This document shows, piece by piece, positions 1 through 9,294 of a stretch of 64,000 nucleotides of DNA. Both the position numbers and the translations under genes were made by a program. This stretch comes from an uncultured Muribaculaceae bacterium. Lineage in GTDB: Bacteria; Bacteroidota; Bacteroidia; Bacteroidales; Muribaculaceae. Position 1 is the stretch's first letter. Each line of letters begins with the position of its first letter. A model generated the notes under the pieces. That model was not told where the DNA came from. It did no database searches and saw only the letters and a program-made list of their open reading frames with translations. The stretch spans positions 1 through 64,000 of the forward strand of contig CAJUAF010000006.1 in NCBI GenBank assembly GCA_910584365.1, in the 5' to 3' direction.

Positions 1-91
1 CCCTCAGAACAACTTCATGTTTCTTTGCCAGCGCTTCGAGAAACGGTGCCTGATGAATGCTGACGATATTTTGCCAGAAACAGAACTTCAT
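1..91 (-). CDS. Glycosyltransferase, N-terminal fragment (runs off left edge)
   Basis: The minus strand from the ATG at 91 stays open to the window edge. It encodes a start like MKFCFWQNIVSIHQAPFL followed by EALAKKHEVVL, the usual beta-strand/helix opening of a GT-B glycosyltransferase in which a list of donors or partners is not yet visible. Its ATG overlaps the stop codon of the preceding acyltransferase by one base (TAATG), so it is translationally coupled and part of the same operon. Only about 30 residues are visible, so the family cannot be fixed. GT4-like is an inference from the N-terminus. Confidence 0.6.
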   Translation of the reverse strand, partial: MKFCFWQNIVSIHQAPFLEALAKKHEVVLR

Positions 92-1215
92 TATCGCTTA
101 TACTTATATATGTCTGACAATCGTGTGGGAAATATGAAATTATGTATCCTTTGATACCGCCCAAGAAACTCGGCGGCGATCAGACTTAACCAAATGATTG
201 TAACCATAGAGACAGCAGCAATTAACCATTGTAACCATGTAACATAATCTCCGAAACCTTCCAGCGCGACAATAAGGATATAGCCTAAGAAAGGATGAAA
301 CAGATATATGGGATAGGAATTTTTGCCAAACCGCAATAAGATCCTGAGATTGCCCAAGGCGGCTTTGTAATGGTTTATAATTATGAAGAAAAGTACCGGG
401 AACGCCAATCTGAGGGCCATATTGACAAAAAGGTTATTATTATATACGACAACATTGCCGAAATAAATTACGGAGAGTAATGTCCATGTCGTCCATAATA
501 ATGATGACGGTATTGATCCCGGCGAAAGAGAGACTATAATCCGGCGGATGAGTACGCCCAAAAGCAGATAGCTCATAGCACGGAACATTGAGAAAGGAAT
601 CCATTGCGTCCATTCAAACAACGACTGAACTAAAGGAAGATGTCTATTATACACTATCCCGAATAATTCAGGGATCATTGCAATGCATGATAAAAGCAAT
701 ACTATCAGGCGCATAGTGTGTCCCGACTGATAATAGTAGTCCTTTATTATTATCAACGAAAACATTGCCGGCAGAAACCATAAAATCTGTATTCCACAGA
801 ATTTCATCAATAATGGTCCATTGCCGAAACCCCACAATCGGAATAACTCAGCCAAATGCAAGGAATGGTCGGAGAAATAAACATAATATCCCACATATAG
901 CAAGGTGGTGACAAGGATATATGGCCAGAGAAGTTTAATAGCAGAGTTGCCTATTCGTCTCCACGTCAGTCTTTTACTGCCATATAGAAAGGGAAGGATG
1001 AAGAATGACTGAATATGAAAGTTATACAGATAACCCATTGCCTGGATCGGTTCGGTCAGCGTCGTGAAAAACTTATTGTGTCCCAATACTATAAGGATAA
1101 TCAGCAGCCCTTTAATGGCCGTTGATTCTTCCCGGGACAATAAGGAATCAGAATGAGAAATCAAGATTTTTGATATGATAAGTGGCATCAATGACTCCAA
1201 GTAGAAGCCAGACAT
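91..1215 (-). CDS. Acyltransferase family 3 membrane protein
   Basis: Integral membrane protein of about 374 residues with around ten hydrophobic segments. Near the N-terminus it has the family opening: an S-x-E-E-S-T-A-I-K-G-L-L-I stretch, then a first membrane helix and a GHNKFF motif holding the likely catalytic His. Members of this family (OafA/WcaK-like) transfer acetyl or other acyl groups to sugars at the inner membrane, so the likely role is O-acylation of the polysaccharide made by this operon. The ORF overlaps the upstream polymerase gene by 68 bases; an ATG at 1188 would shorten the overlap. The fold is clear but the acceptor sugar is unknown. Confidence 0.75.
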   Translation of the reverse strand: MSGFYLESLMPLIISKILISHSDSLLSREESTAIKGLLIILIVLGHNKFFTTLTEPIQAMGYLYNFHIQSFFILPFLYGSKRLTWRRIGNSAIKLLWPYILVTTLLYVGYYVYFSDHSLHLAELFRLWGFGNGPLLMKFCGIQILWFLPAMFSLIIIKDYYYQSGHTMRLIVLLLSCIAMIPELFGIVYNRHLPLVQSLFEWTQWIPFSMFRAMSYLLLGVLIRRIIVSLSPGSIPSSLLWTTWTLLSVIYFGNVVVYNNNLFVNMALRLAFPVLFFIIINHYKAALGNLRILLRFGKNSYPIYLFHPFLGYILIVALEGFGDYVTWLQWLIAAVSMVTIIWLSLIAAEFLGRYQRIHNFIFPTRLSDIYKYKR

Positions 1216-2362
1216 TGAAAAAGAGGAAACCTCCGGCTGCCAGAATATATCCTTCTGCCATCATGTGAATACACCAGAAAGTCAAAAGACCAGTCAATAA
1301 CAGACAGATACGCGGATTACGGCGATATATGTCTGTCAGTTGTTTTATACTCCTGATAAACAATGCTAAAAAGCAAATTAATCCTAAAATCCCAGTCATG
1401 GACAGGATGCTGAGCCAGGAACTGCCAGTTTCAATCTGACCTTTATCCTCATTGAAATTGGATCCTTCATCCACCTCTATATCAATATTACCGAAACCTA
1501 CGCCGAATACGGGACTTGATAAGAATTCATTTATACGCTGATGCCAGTGCGATTCCCTGGTACTCATCATACTGCCGCCACGCATTGAACTTTCATTTTT
1601 ATATTCCAGACCAGCAGTATAAGAGATTAAATACGATTCAGACATCCCCCAGACAAGCGCTACGGCAATGACCATGCTGATTGTTTTCAATATCTTGCGT
1701 CCATTAGCAAAGTAAAGCAACACTAATGTCGCTATTATTATCCCAATCAACGCAGTTCGGGATGCACACAATAGCAATGTCAGAAAACTAATAACGATAA
1801 GACCAATGTAGTAAATTCTCCATTTTATGTTTATTCTGGATTTGTGTGAAATCTTGTGCCGCATCAGTTTATAAACCGAAAACAAGATTACATCTGCACA
1901 AATAGGGGCCAAAATCATGGAGTGAACGGTAATTCCAGAAAATCTCGCCCTCACAGTAAATGACATTCCCGCAAGATATGTAAGGAACGACAATATTACT
2001 ATCGGCTGGAGGAAATACTGGATCAACTCGAACACCTCCATGCGCAAGCGGTATAAGCTTTGACTACCAAAAAACGGAGCAATCAGCGATGTCACAAGTA
2101 TGAACGATGCCAGACGTCCCCATGGATTGAAAAAAGACGGGATATCATTCACAATGATGCTTGAAATACAAGCTGCTATAAAAAAGGTGAACAGCTTGTT
2201 TACATTTTCGACATGACTTTTTGCCATTACGAAAATGAACATTCCGAACATCACCAAATAATAGGGGAAGCCAAGATTGAACGTTACAGCGATGATATTA
2301 TTTACTGCAATGAACGCAACTATAAGACTGCTCCCTTTATATGAAGATAAGAACTTAAACAT
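1148..2362 (-). CDS. O-antigen ligase/polymerase-like membrane protein (Wzy/WaaL superfamily)
   Basis: A 404-residue polytopic membrane protein. A large loop before the last helices carries the superfamily signature: E-S-H-W-H-Q-R-I-N-E-F-L, then SSPVFGVGFGNID and a short Gly-Ser-Ser-W-L element. An SRTALIGI helix precedes it. Proteins of this kind polymerise lipid-linked repeat units on the periplasmic side (Wzy) or ligate them to an acceptor (WaaL); sequence alone does not separate the two. In a locus with one flippase and many glycosyltransferases, Wzy is the more economical reading. It overlaps the acetyltransferase gene upstream by 8 bases, indicating one transcript. Confidence 0.75.
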   Translation of the reverse strand: MFKFLSSYKGSSLIVAFIAVNNIIAVTFNLGFPYYLVMFGMFIFVMAKSHVENVNKLFTFFIAACISSIIVNDIPSFFNPWGRLASFILVTSLIAPFFGSQSLYRLRMEVFELIQYFLQPIVILSFLTYLAGMSFTVRARFSGITVHSMILAPICADVILFSVYKLMRHKISHKSRINIKWRIYYIGLIVISFLTLLLCASRTALIGIIIATLVLLYFANGRKILKTISMVIAVALVWGMSESYLISYTAGLEYKNESSMRGGSMMSTRESHWHQRINEFLSSPVFGVGFGNIDIEVDEGSNFNEDKGQIETGSSWLSILSMTGILGLICFLALFIRSIKQLTDIYRRNPRICLLLTGLLTFWCIHMMAEGYILAAGGFLFFNVWLLLGVIDATYHIKNLDFSF

Positions 2363-2852
2363 TTTTCAAAACTTTAGCAGGGATTCCACCCCAGACTATA
2401 TGAGGGACAGTAGACTTTGCCTTATACACCGCACCCGCACCTACAATCGACATCTCCCCGATTACAGAGCCGCAGAGAATATTGGCATTGGTGCATATCC
2501 AGCAACCATCACCGATGATTACCGGATAACTTTCTCCTGGGCCGGCGATACTGTCTGACTGGGGAGTAATCCGATGAGTACCATTGCCGATAATCACCCG
2601 GGGAGCGATATTGACATTGGCACCTATCCGGATACTGGCGCTGCATACCAGAAGAACCTGATGGCCAACCCAGGTATTGTCACCTATACTCAGCTGACCG
2701 CACCCTATGATTCTGGCAGAAGAACAAATCCGGACGTTGTGACCAACGTGTGCGCCACACCATTTCAAAAGACGACGCTTAATTCCGAACCCTCGTGTCT
2801 CCGGAATCAGAGACATAATCTTCGTGGTAAGATATAGCTTGAAGTTGTTCAA
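2355..2852 (-). CDS. Hexapeptide-repeat O-acetyltransferase
   Basis: A 165-residue left-handed beta-helix acetyltransferase of the serine acetyltransferase/WcaF-WcaB type. Imperfect [LIV]-G-x4 hexapeptides run through most of the protein (IGCGQLSIGDNTWVG, IGANVNIAPRVIIGNG), and the coil ends in a VIIGDGCWICTNA segment and a VWGGIPAKVLKN tail typical of sugar O-acetyltransferases. A conserved His in the IGNGTHRI segment is the likely general base. It would use acetyl-CoA in the cytoplasm to acetylate a nucleotide sugar or lipid-linked glycan. Its ATG overlaps the upstream glycosyltransferase stop by 4 bases (ATGA). Confidence 0.8.
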   Translation of the reverse strand: MNNFKLYLTTKIMSLIPETRGFGIKRRLLKWCGAHVGHNVRICSSARIIGCGQLSIGDNTWVGHQVLLVCSASIRIGANVNIAPRVIIGNGTHRITPQSDSIAGPGESYPVIIGDGCWICTNANILCGSVIGEMSIVGAGAVYKAKSTVPHIVWGGIPAKVLKNV

Positions 2853-3988
2853 AACGCAAGGACTTTACTATATATGTTGTATAACTGATTGGTTATACTG
2901 CTTATATCGAAGTTCTGTCTGCCTATTTCGTAAGCATTATCGGCTAAGGTTTCTGCATCTTGCGGGGTCTCAATCAGTCGAATAATTCCGGACGCCAGCC
3001 CCTCCAGATCATTTGAAGCGGCCGATACGACAACCGGTTTTTCCTGAGTATTCAGTGCAATTATATCCTGCAGCCCACCTTCACCTTCCAACATAGCTAC
3101 GGGCGTGTGAGCCGCAAAACATTCCAGAACAGCCGTAGGCATACCCTCTCGGTGACTGGTCAGAACGAAACAGGTAAAATCTTTGGTCAATTCGGGCGCA
3201 TCCGGACGATATCCGAGCCAATGGAAGCGATTATTAACTTTATATTTCTCCACGATTGCTTTGCATCGGTCAATAAGATCCTGTTGGCCGTCCCCGAGGA
3301 CCACGGCATGAGACTGAGGTACCGTCGTAAGTACCCGACACATAACTTCGGTAAAAGCTACAGGATTCTTAACCGTAGCTATGCGACACGCCGTTCCGAT
3401 AACAGGTGTGTGTGATGACACTCCAATTAAATCACGAAGACAACTTTCCTTCACCGTCCTTAGGTCAAAGTCTACGGGATTATAACATACCTCGTTAATC
3501 CTTACACCCGGATTATTGTTCAGCAATGCTTCTTTAACTCCTTTGGAAATATAGAAGGCTGCCAATATATCGATGGGGGTCATTCTAACCAATAGTCTTT
3601 CGACTCTGTCTCGTAAGGTGACCTTGGTTTTTGCGTCGGCAATTCCATGTTTGGTAATGACATATTTCAGATGTCTGAATCCAAATGCAGATACCAGTCG
3701 TTCCATCAAAGAGAGGACATGGATATGTACTATGTCGGGACGGAACTCATTCAACACTCTGCGATAGGCCGGAATAATTCCAAAGTTATGTCCATTGGAA
3801 AAACCTAATGAAAACACTCTGACACCCAGTCGTTCCAGTGCTTCCGGGAAATCGCCGGGAGGCAAAACAGTACACACAGCGACCTCTATATCCGGCAGTC
3901 GGTTCAAAGCTCCGGCAATCGTCAGGATATGCCGGTTTATACCATCCATCAGCGATGAATTGGTTGTCAGCATCAGAATTCTCATCAT
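2849..3988 (-). CDS. Glycosyltransferase family 4 (GT-B)
   Basis: A 379-residue GT-B enzyme. The N-terminal domain has the opening MRILMLTTNSSLMDGINRHI and a DIVHIHVLS strand. The C-terminal donor domain has a GTACRIATVKNP strand, a LGDGQQ turn, and the E-x7-E-like region REGMPTAVLECFAAHTP that binds nucleotide-sugar phosphates in GT4 proteins. It should add one sugar to the lipid-linked repeat unit at the cytoplasmic face. The start codons ATGATGA overlap the upstream acyltransferase stop, so the genes are coupled. Donor and acceptor cannot be told from sequence. Confidence 0.8.
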   Translation of the reverse strand: MMRILMLTTNSSLMDGINRHILTIAGALNRLPDIEVAVCTVLPPGDFPEALERLGVRVFSLGFSNGHNFGIIPAYRRVLNEFRPDIVHIHVLSLMERLVSAFGFRHLKYVITKHGIADAKTKVTLRDRVERLLVRMTPIDILAAFYISKGVKEALLNNNPGVRINEVCYNPVDFDLRTVKESCLRDLIGVSSHTPVIGTACRIATVKNPVAFTEVMCRVLTTVPQSHAVVLGDGQQDLIDRCKAIVEKYKVNNRFHWLGYRPDAPELTKDFTCFVLTSHREGMPTAVLECFAAHTPVAMLEGEGGLQDIIALNTQEKPVVVSAASNDLEGLASGIIRLIETPQDAETLADNAYEIGRQNFDISSITNQLYNIYSKVLAF

Positions 3989-5139
3989 GATTGGCTTTTA
4001 TGAAATTGTGTCAATCCGTTAGACAGGTTGTTCCACGCTAACAATCGTATTTTATCAACAAGTATACACACGGAAAAGAAGAGAATCACCAACGCGGTCA
4101 GCAGTCCTATCATAAGTAGTCCCGAGTATGACTCTGATATTCGGACCGCTGCATTTTGAATATACTTGAAAATCATAAAATGACCTAAAAATACAGCAAA
4201 ACAAGATGCGGCAATCCAATTAATCACAGAACTTGAGAGACGAAAGTTTAAAAATATAAGCAACGCAAAAACCGCCTGAGCTATTACAAGAGGATTGCTG
4301 TATGCTAACGACCGTCCCACCAAACCTGGATTTCCACAATATATACCGGCAAAAATCATAGCAGCTATTCCAATGGTCAGCAAAGTGAAAATCAGAATAT
4401 TAAAAGTGTTTTTTTGCAAGGCAAATGATGGTTTGTGGATATTGACATATCTTCCCAACAGATATAGACCGACAAAAGAGTAAGCGCTATAACCACTTGA
4501 AAAATAGTTCGTTGCGTTAGCCATCCATCCATAGATGGATTGTAGAACGTAAAAGCTTATCAATACTGTTATAAATTCTTTTTTATTACAGGAATCAATA
4601 AAACGGTTCAATACAGGCGCCAATATGTAAAGACCCAGGTAACATTTTACAAACCATGCAGTTTCATGTGGCAGCATTAAACATCTTGCGATATTGTCCA
4701 AGCTGAATGGTACTTTACCGAGCGACATCATAAATATCCAGATCCCAAAAAAGAAAAATGCGCATTGAAACAACAAATTTAACAATGACTTGACTCTGAA
4801 ACGTATTCCAAAATAACCTGAGATAATGACAAATACATTGGTCGCACCAATAAATATTGCTTCAAGTAGTACACGCATAATCCCTGAAACCGGGGCGGCT
4901 TCCATTATATTTTTAGTCGGAACTCCAAATGTCTCGAAATTTATATGTAGCACGACCACTCCAAGCATCGCCACTATACGTAACAATTCTACATTCGACT
5001 GGCGTCGTTTGCTCTGTTGATCCTTCCCTATCGATTCCGCAGATGTTACACGGTATAGTCTGGGGGGGGTAATATGCTGATAATCAGTCATATATAAATT
5101 ATATTCTACTTCCATGAATTTTTCAACGTGATAAATCAT
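3985..5139 (-). CDS. Acyltransferase family 3 membrane protein with a C8 tract near its 5' end
   Basis: Membrane O-acyltransferase of 384 residues or fewer. The family N-terminal motif RRQSNVELLRIVAMLGVVV is followed by LHINF with the catalytic-type His. About ten hydrophobic helices follow. The first in-frame ATG is at 5139, but ATG 5091 (MTDYQHITPP) is equally plausible. The coding strand contains eight consecutive C (5062-5069) in the Thr-Pro-Pro codons between the start and the first conserved motif. A one-base change there would frameshift the gene before any membrane helix. It probably acylates a sugar of the operon's glycan. Confidence 0.75.
   Translation of the reverse strand: MIYHVEKFMEVEYNLYMTDYQHITPPRLYRVTSAESIGKDQQSKRRQSNVELLRIVAMLGVVVLHINFETFGVPTKNIMEAAPVSGIMRVLLEAIFIGATNVFVIISGYFGIRFRVKSLLNLLFQCAFFFFGIWIFMMSLGKVPFSLDNIARCLMLPHETAWFVKCYLGLYILAPVLNRFIDSCNKKEFITVLISFYVLQSIYGWMANATNYFSSGYSAYSFVGLYLLGRYVNIHKPSFALQKNTFNILIFTLLTIGIAAMIFAGIYCGNPGLVGRSLAYSNPLVIAQAVFALLIFLNFRLSSSVINWIAASCFAVFLGHFMIFKYIQNAAVRISESYSGLLMIGLLTALVILFFSVCILVDKIRLLAWNNLSNGLTQFHKSQS
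5062..5069 (-). repeat. Homopolymer tract, C8 on the coding strand
   Basis: Eight G on the plus strand, which is eight C in the sense of the acyltransferase gene, about ten codons after ATG 5091. Runs this long are rare in the window: the only others of eight or more G/C are at 14893-14901 and 37218-37225. It could act as a slipped-strand on/off switch, which is an inference. Confidence 0.7.
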
Positions 5140-5142
5140 CCC

Positions 5143-6204
5143 TCAACCATGAGAAGTCCTTATCGCTATTTCCAAATTACCGGCTATTCTTTCCCATGAG
5201 TACCGGGATTTCAGTAGTTTTAAATTATTTATCAGTGATTCTCTCAGGTCTTGACTACTGCATAATTCAGTTATTGCCGAAGCTAACGCCCTGGGGTAAG
5301 GCTCAGTAAATATGGCCGTGTTATCGCAGAATTGTTCTTTAAATGCTCCGACAGAGGTTACAATAGACGGTTTCAGATAATTAATTGCGAGGGTTGCCAC
5401 TCCAGATTGGGATGCCTCTAAATAAGGGAACAGCATTATATCCGATGATGAGATAAGCGTGAGAATTTCGTCATCAGACAATCTCTTGTCAATAACTGTT
5501 ATTTTTAGTTCTGATGCAATTTCAGGAATTTCATAACTCCATTTTCCCGCTATCACAACCTCTTTATATAAGGATTTGTCTACATATTCTAATGCTTCCA
5601 ATAATAATTCAATACCCTTATACCTGGAAATCCTGCCCAAAAATAACAGAACAGGCTTATCATTCTGCCGGCTATAATTAATTGTCCTTATCTGGCCGTA
5701 ATCAATCAGTCCATGTGGCGCAATGATGTATGGCTTGTCAATCCCGAAGTTGGATACGACAAGGTTCCTTACGTACTCACTCAGGAAAATAATCGAAGTA
5801 CATAGCTTCATCATTTTTATAGATTGTCTTGCAAAGGCTCTATTTTCTTCACCTATATGCATTTTTCCATCATGAATAACGAGAAAGGATTTACCCTTAC
5901 ACAACGTCCATATTCTAAGGATATAATAATCCAATTTAGTTATGCCAAACAATAATAATGAATCATATTTCCCACTGACGCCTTTAAATAATACTTTGAA
6001 CAGCAGCGTGAGATATGAAAACATACGGGCTAAAGTAGAGCAGCCTGAATATTTAAATGTCCAGTCAGGTTTTGCGTTACGTATTTCGTACACAGTCTCC
6101 GGCATTGCAATTTCTACATTACTCCTTAGATTGCTGATAATCTTATCAGCATATATGAAACAACCTCCAACTATCTGTGATGAGATGACTAAAATCTTTT
6201 TCAT
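5143..6204 (-). CDS. Glycosyltransferase family 4-like
   Basis: A 353-residue GT-B glycosyltransferase. The N-terminus (MKKILVISSQIVGGCFIYA) and the C-terminal domain strand PVLLFLGRISRYKGIELLLEAL are characteristic of GT4. A PYLEASQSGVATLAINYLKP segment occupies the donor-phosphate region. The middle of the protein has a LLLFGITKLDYYILRIWTL stretch suggesting membrane association. It lies 3 bases after the next gene's upstream partner in the same operon. The sugar specificity is unknown. Confidence 0.75.
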   Translation of the reverse strand: MKKILVISSQIVGGCFIYADKIISNLRSNVEIAMPETVYEIRNAKPDWTFKYSGCSTLARMFSYLTLLFKVLFKGVSGKYDSLLLFGITKLDYYILRIWTLCKGKSFLVIHDGKMHIGEENRAFARQSIKMMKLCTSIIFLSEYVRNLVVSNFGIDKPYIIAPHGLIDYGQIRTINYSRQNDKPVLLFLGRISRYKGIELLLEALEYVDKSLYKEVVIAGKWSYEIPEIASELKITVIDKRLSDDEILTLISSSDIMLFPYLEASQSGVATLAINYLKPSIVTSVGAFKEQFCDNTAIFTEPYPRALASAITELCSSQDLRESLINNLKLLKSRYSWERIAGNLEIAIRTSHG

Positions 6205-6262
6205 TGCAGCGGGATATATTATTATTAAAAGGAATAAGGATGATTCATCATGTCTGCAAAAA

Positions 6263-8113
6263 TCAATCCCTCAGTTTATGATAAATGGTTCTCCCGAAAA
6301 AGAACAGCCGGTTGTTCCTGAATTTACTGTATCTGAATCTGGATGCAATTTCGTCCAAAAATAATTTGAATCTGCTTGTCTTCTTCGCCCTTATGCCTGC
6401 CACTTCCTGGAGAATTCTTTTTAAGTCGGTAGCGGCTTTAAAATATACATGACGTTTGTAATGATTTATATTGTCCAGATAATCATCCTGGAATTGTATA
6501 TAGTCATCAAAAGATATAAGTTTCAATCGAGGTTCAGTTTCAGCCAGTTCCCGCAATAATGCATTGACTTTCTGATTATATATCTCTCGCTTCTCGTATG
6601 CTTTCTGACGGTTAGCACAATAAGGCTTTTCACTACCAAGCAGCAGACATAATATCGCAGACGGATTAATTTTTCTTAATAACTGCCTTATGTTGTCAAT
6701 ATATTCACTTGGAGATAATCTGCCGACATAATCATACTTATCTGCGAACCGCTTCAGATTCTCTTCTGTAAAATTATTCTCATAGCAACATACCCTTTTA
6801 CCGATATATAAAGGCCAGTTCTGTGGATCAGTCAATGGATAACAGAATTCCGCGAATGCGATTTTACTATCATTCAGCTTATTCTTGTATATCCCAAGAT
6901 TTGGATCTGTTTGCGCAGATAAAATTATCAATTGTATATCTCTGTCAAATAGAGCCGTATTAAACATCCTTTCATCATTGAATATACAGTCGGTAAGTAA
7001 CTGTTGTCGGTCTGCCTCGTTCAAAAAAGGAAAAGAAAGATAGTTGACAGAATGGTTATGATGTTCAATGCTGTTATTCTTTGATCCCTGATAAGTAAAT
7101 TCGTAAATTGCATTAGGAATATTAAGATAGGAAACCAATATGCTCAAATCGCATGGTCCCTTAACAAGTATCTTACTTTGATTACCAACCGACTCATCGG
7201 TAATAGTCTCCTCATCACCGGACAAACGATTGATCCATTTGGGAGCCGGATCATTAGTGACTGGATTAATGACCCTTCCTACGACTTCAAGGGCCGGATA
7301 TCCTAATTCGGAGTAAACCCATTGTTCAACACCTTGCCCGATTGTTCTGCATGAAAATAAGAAATGGATCAGCTTTCTGGCTTTCATAGCATAAAACCCG
7401 ACAATGCCGTAATCGCCAAAAGAATCTCGGACTGTCACATATCCTGATTTAATCTCAGGATCAATCAATAATGCTTTAAGTTCTTCTTTGGAAATTCTTT
7501 TCTTGGTATAATTCAACTGATTGGTCCTTAAAATCAATTCATGGAGTCTGTCAATCTCATCTAAGCAGTCTTCATGAATTTCAACACAAGTATGTGTACT
7601 ATATAGGAATGACAGATTATCGGAATATTCATTCCTGCTTTCTTGCTTTTTTTGTAAAACTTTATATTGATTAAGTCGCTTATGGTTAATGTCCTTCCGG
7701 GTAGTCTGATTAATAAATGTATTGAGCGTGGGCAAAACATCAGGTTCTGCAATCATTAAGCCTGGTGAATAATGAGAGGCTTCATTGAGATTAACAATAT
7801 TGTCATCTATAAACAGTACATTTTCCGCCCTAAGGCCCATATCTTCCAACATCCGCTTGATCCTTGGTCCTTTCGGTGTCCAGTCAATAGAATTGAAAAC
7901 AAAATAATCTTCTATTCCCAGATTCGTCAACTCGGCTTCAGCAGCATCCTTGTCATTCTTCGAACAGATCGCATTTATTATGCCGCAATCAGTTAAATTC
8001 TTGACTAAAGCAACATTGCCGCATTTCTTTACACCTCCCTCAGAAAGTGTACCTTCCCAAAATGTGTCATCCAAATCCCAGATAACCAGTTTTATTTTGT
8101 CAAATTGTATCAT
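6263..8113 (-). CDS. FkbH-like HAD-IIIC protein with C-terminal SGNH/GSCFA-like half
   Basis: A 616-residue two-part protein. Residues about 8-150 form a HAD-superfamily IIIC domain: motif I DLDDTFWEGTL, motif II in ICSKNDKD, and VLFIDDN as motif IV. Then comes the FkbH-type middle segment with LRTNQLNYT. FkbH proteins dephosphorylate 1,3-bisphosphoglycerate and load glyceryl onto an acyl carrier protein. No carrier protein is visible nearby. Residues about 320-600 look like an SGNH/GSCFA-type domain ending in NHYKRHVYFKAA, with a possible catalytic His, but no clear GDS serine motif was identified. The likely role is adding a glycerate-derived or similar acyl group to the glycan. Confidence 0.65.
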   Translation of the reverse strand: MIQFDKIKLVIWDLDDTFWEGTLSEGGVKKCGNVALVKNLTDCGIINAICSKNDKDAAEAELTNLGIEDYFVFNSIDWTPKGPRIKRMLEDMGLRAENVLFIDDNIVNLNEASHYSPGLMIAEPDVLPTLNTFINQTTRKDINHKRLNQYKVLQKKQESRNEYSDNLSFLYSTHTCVEIHEDCLDEIDRLHELILRTNQLNYTKKRISKEELKALLIDPEIKSGYVTVRDSFGDYGIVGFYAMKARKLIHFLFSCRTIGQGVEQWVYSELGYPALEVVGRVINPVTNDPAPKWINRLSGDEETITDESVGNQSKILVKGPCDLSILVSYLNIPNAIYEFTYQGSKNNSIEHHNHSVNYLSFPFLNEADRQQLLTDCIFNDERMFNTALFDRDIQLIILSAQTDPNLGIYKNKLNDSKIAFAEFCYPLTDPQNWPLYIGKRVCCYENNFTEENLKRFADKYDYVGRLSPSEYIDNIRQLLRKINPSAILCLLLGSEKPYCANRQKAYEKREIYNQKVNALLRELAETEPRLKLISFDDYIQFQDDYLDNINHYKRHVYFKAATDLKRILQEVAGIRAKKTSRFKLFLDEIASRFRYSKFRNNRLFFFGRTIYHKLRD

Positions 8114-8160
8114 AATGGATAGTCAATAATCTAAGATCAGTATGTATGAAATAATATTAT

Positions 8161-9282
8161 CTAAAATAAAGATTTATATATGGTCTCTATATATCCTGAC
8201 ATGGACTCGCAATATTGTCTACATTTACATTTTTGTCTCTCAATCAGCGACACATTTGCAAGAGCAGAGATAAGACTCTGTGCAAACGTTTCAGGATCTT
8301 CCGAGCTTATCAACGGAGGTTGTCCATATAAGCCTTCGGCACTATGTGGGTGAACCACAATATATTTGCCGTGGGATATCGCCTCGATTGTTTTAATCTT
8401 AAGCCCAGAACCGCTATAAGCAGGATTTATAGCAACGTCACCCAATTGATAGAAATCTGCGACATTGTCGTATACCCCATATAATTTAATATTCTTATCA
8501 ATATGGTGTTCATTCAGACAGTCGCATATCTTTCCCCCGATACATAAAGTATAATCCGGTACTAATTTCACTATTTCCGGATGTATTTCGTGCAAATACC
8601 ACTCCAAGCCTGATACATTAAGTTCTCCTCCACCTGAAAAGAACAAAACATTATGATTGCCGGTAATTGGCTGACTCTTATAAGTTACGGGGCTATAAAT
8701 GGTGTACACCTTGCAACCCGGCACCAAAAGTTTGAAGAATACAGCTTCGTTCTGTTGTATAGCCAATACATTCTCAAAACGATGGAGTGCCTTTGCCTCC
8801 TGATTAGGAGTAAAATACATCCATTTGTAATTTGCAGTTATACGGTCAGCGCGATTGGTGAATACATCGTGAGTATATAATGCCTTTTTGGGTATGTTCG
8901 TCTTATATAATTTGCTTAACCAAATATAATTAACCAACAGTCCCTCAAAATTCTCTCTTATATGTAACTTATTAATAAATGAGACTAAACTGTCCGAACA
9001 GTAGAAATCTACTTTACGGTTTAGTGAAGGAACCAGTTTTGATGCTATCTTATGTATGGACTTATAAACTCCTGACGGTGTAAAATAAAAGAAATGGTCT
9101 CCCCAAAAACTTTTACAATCTTCTTTTTCGGAATCCATAACGCCATAAAAGTCATACAGAAGAAAGAAGACCTCAAAGCCTATTTCTCTTAACAGGTGGG
9201 CATTTTGGAGAATACACATTCGGTTCCCTCCTATTACAGGATGAGTAGGAGTATCTGCCACTATTAAGATTTTCTTTTTCAT
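8161..9282 (-). CDS. Glycosyltransferase family 4-like
   Basis: A 373-residue GT-B protein. It opens with KKKILIVADTPTHPVIGGNR, the usual donor/acceptor cleft strand plus a GG-containing loop. The C-terminal domain has NHNVLFFSGGG, a CIGGKIC turn, and the diagnostic donor-binding segment SGSGLKIKTIEAISHGKYIV. The first codon of the ORF would be TTG (9285), so ATG 9282 is chosen. It lies between the FkbH-like gene and the pyruvyltransferase-like gene on the same strand, with short gaps (47 and 12 bases). Confidence 0.75.
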   Translation of the reverse strand: MKKKILIVADTPTHPVIGGNRMCILQNAHLLREIGFEVFFLLYDFYGVMDSEKEDCKSFWGDHFFYFTPSGVYKSIHKIASKLVPSLNRKVDFYCSDSLVSFINKLHIRENFEGLLVNYIWLSKLYKTNIPKKALYTHDVFTNRADRITANYKWMYFTPNQEAKALHRFENVLAIQQNEAVFFKLLVPGCKVYTIYSPVTYKSQPITGNHNVLFFSGGGELNVSGLEWYLHEIHPEIVKLVPDYTLCIGGKICDCLNEHHIDKNIKLYGVYDNVADFYQLGDVAINPAYSGSGLKIKTIEAISHGKYIVVHPHSAEGLYGQPPLISSEDPETFAQSLISALANVSLIERQKCKCRQYCESMSGYIETIYKSLF

Positions 9283-9294
9283 CAAGTCCGAAAA

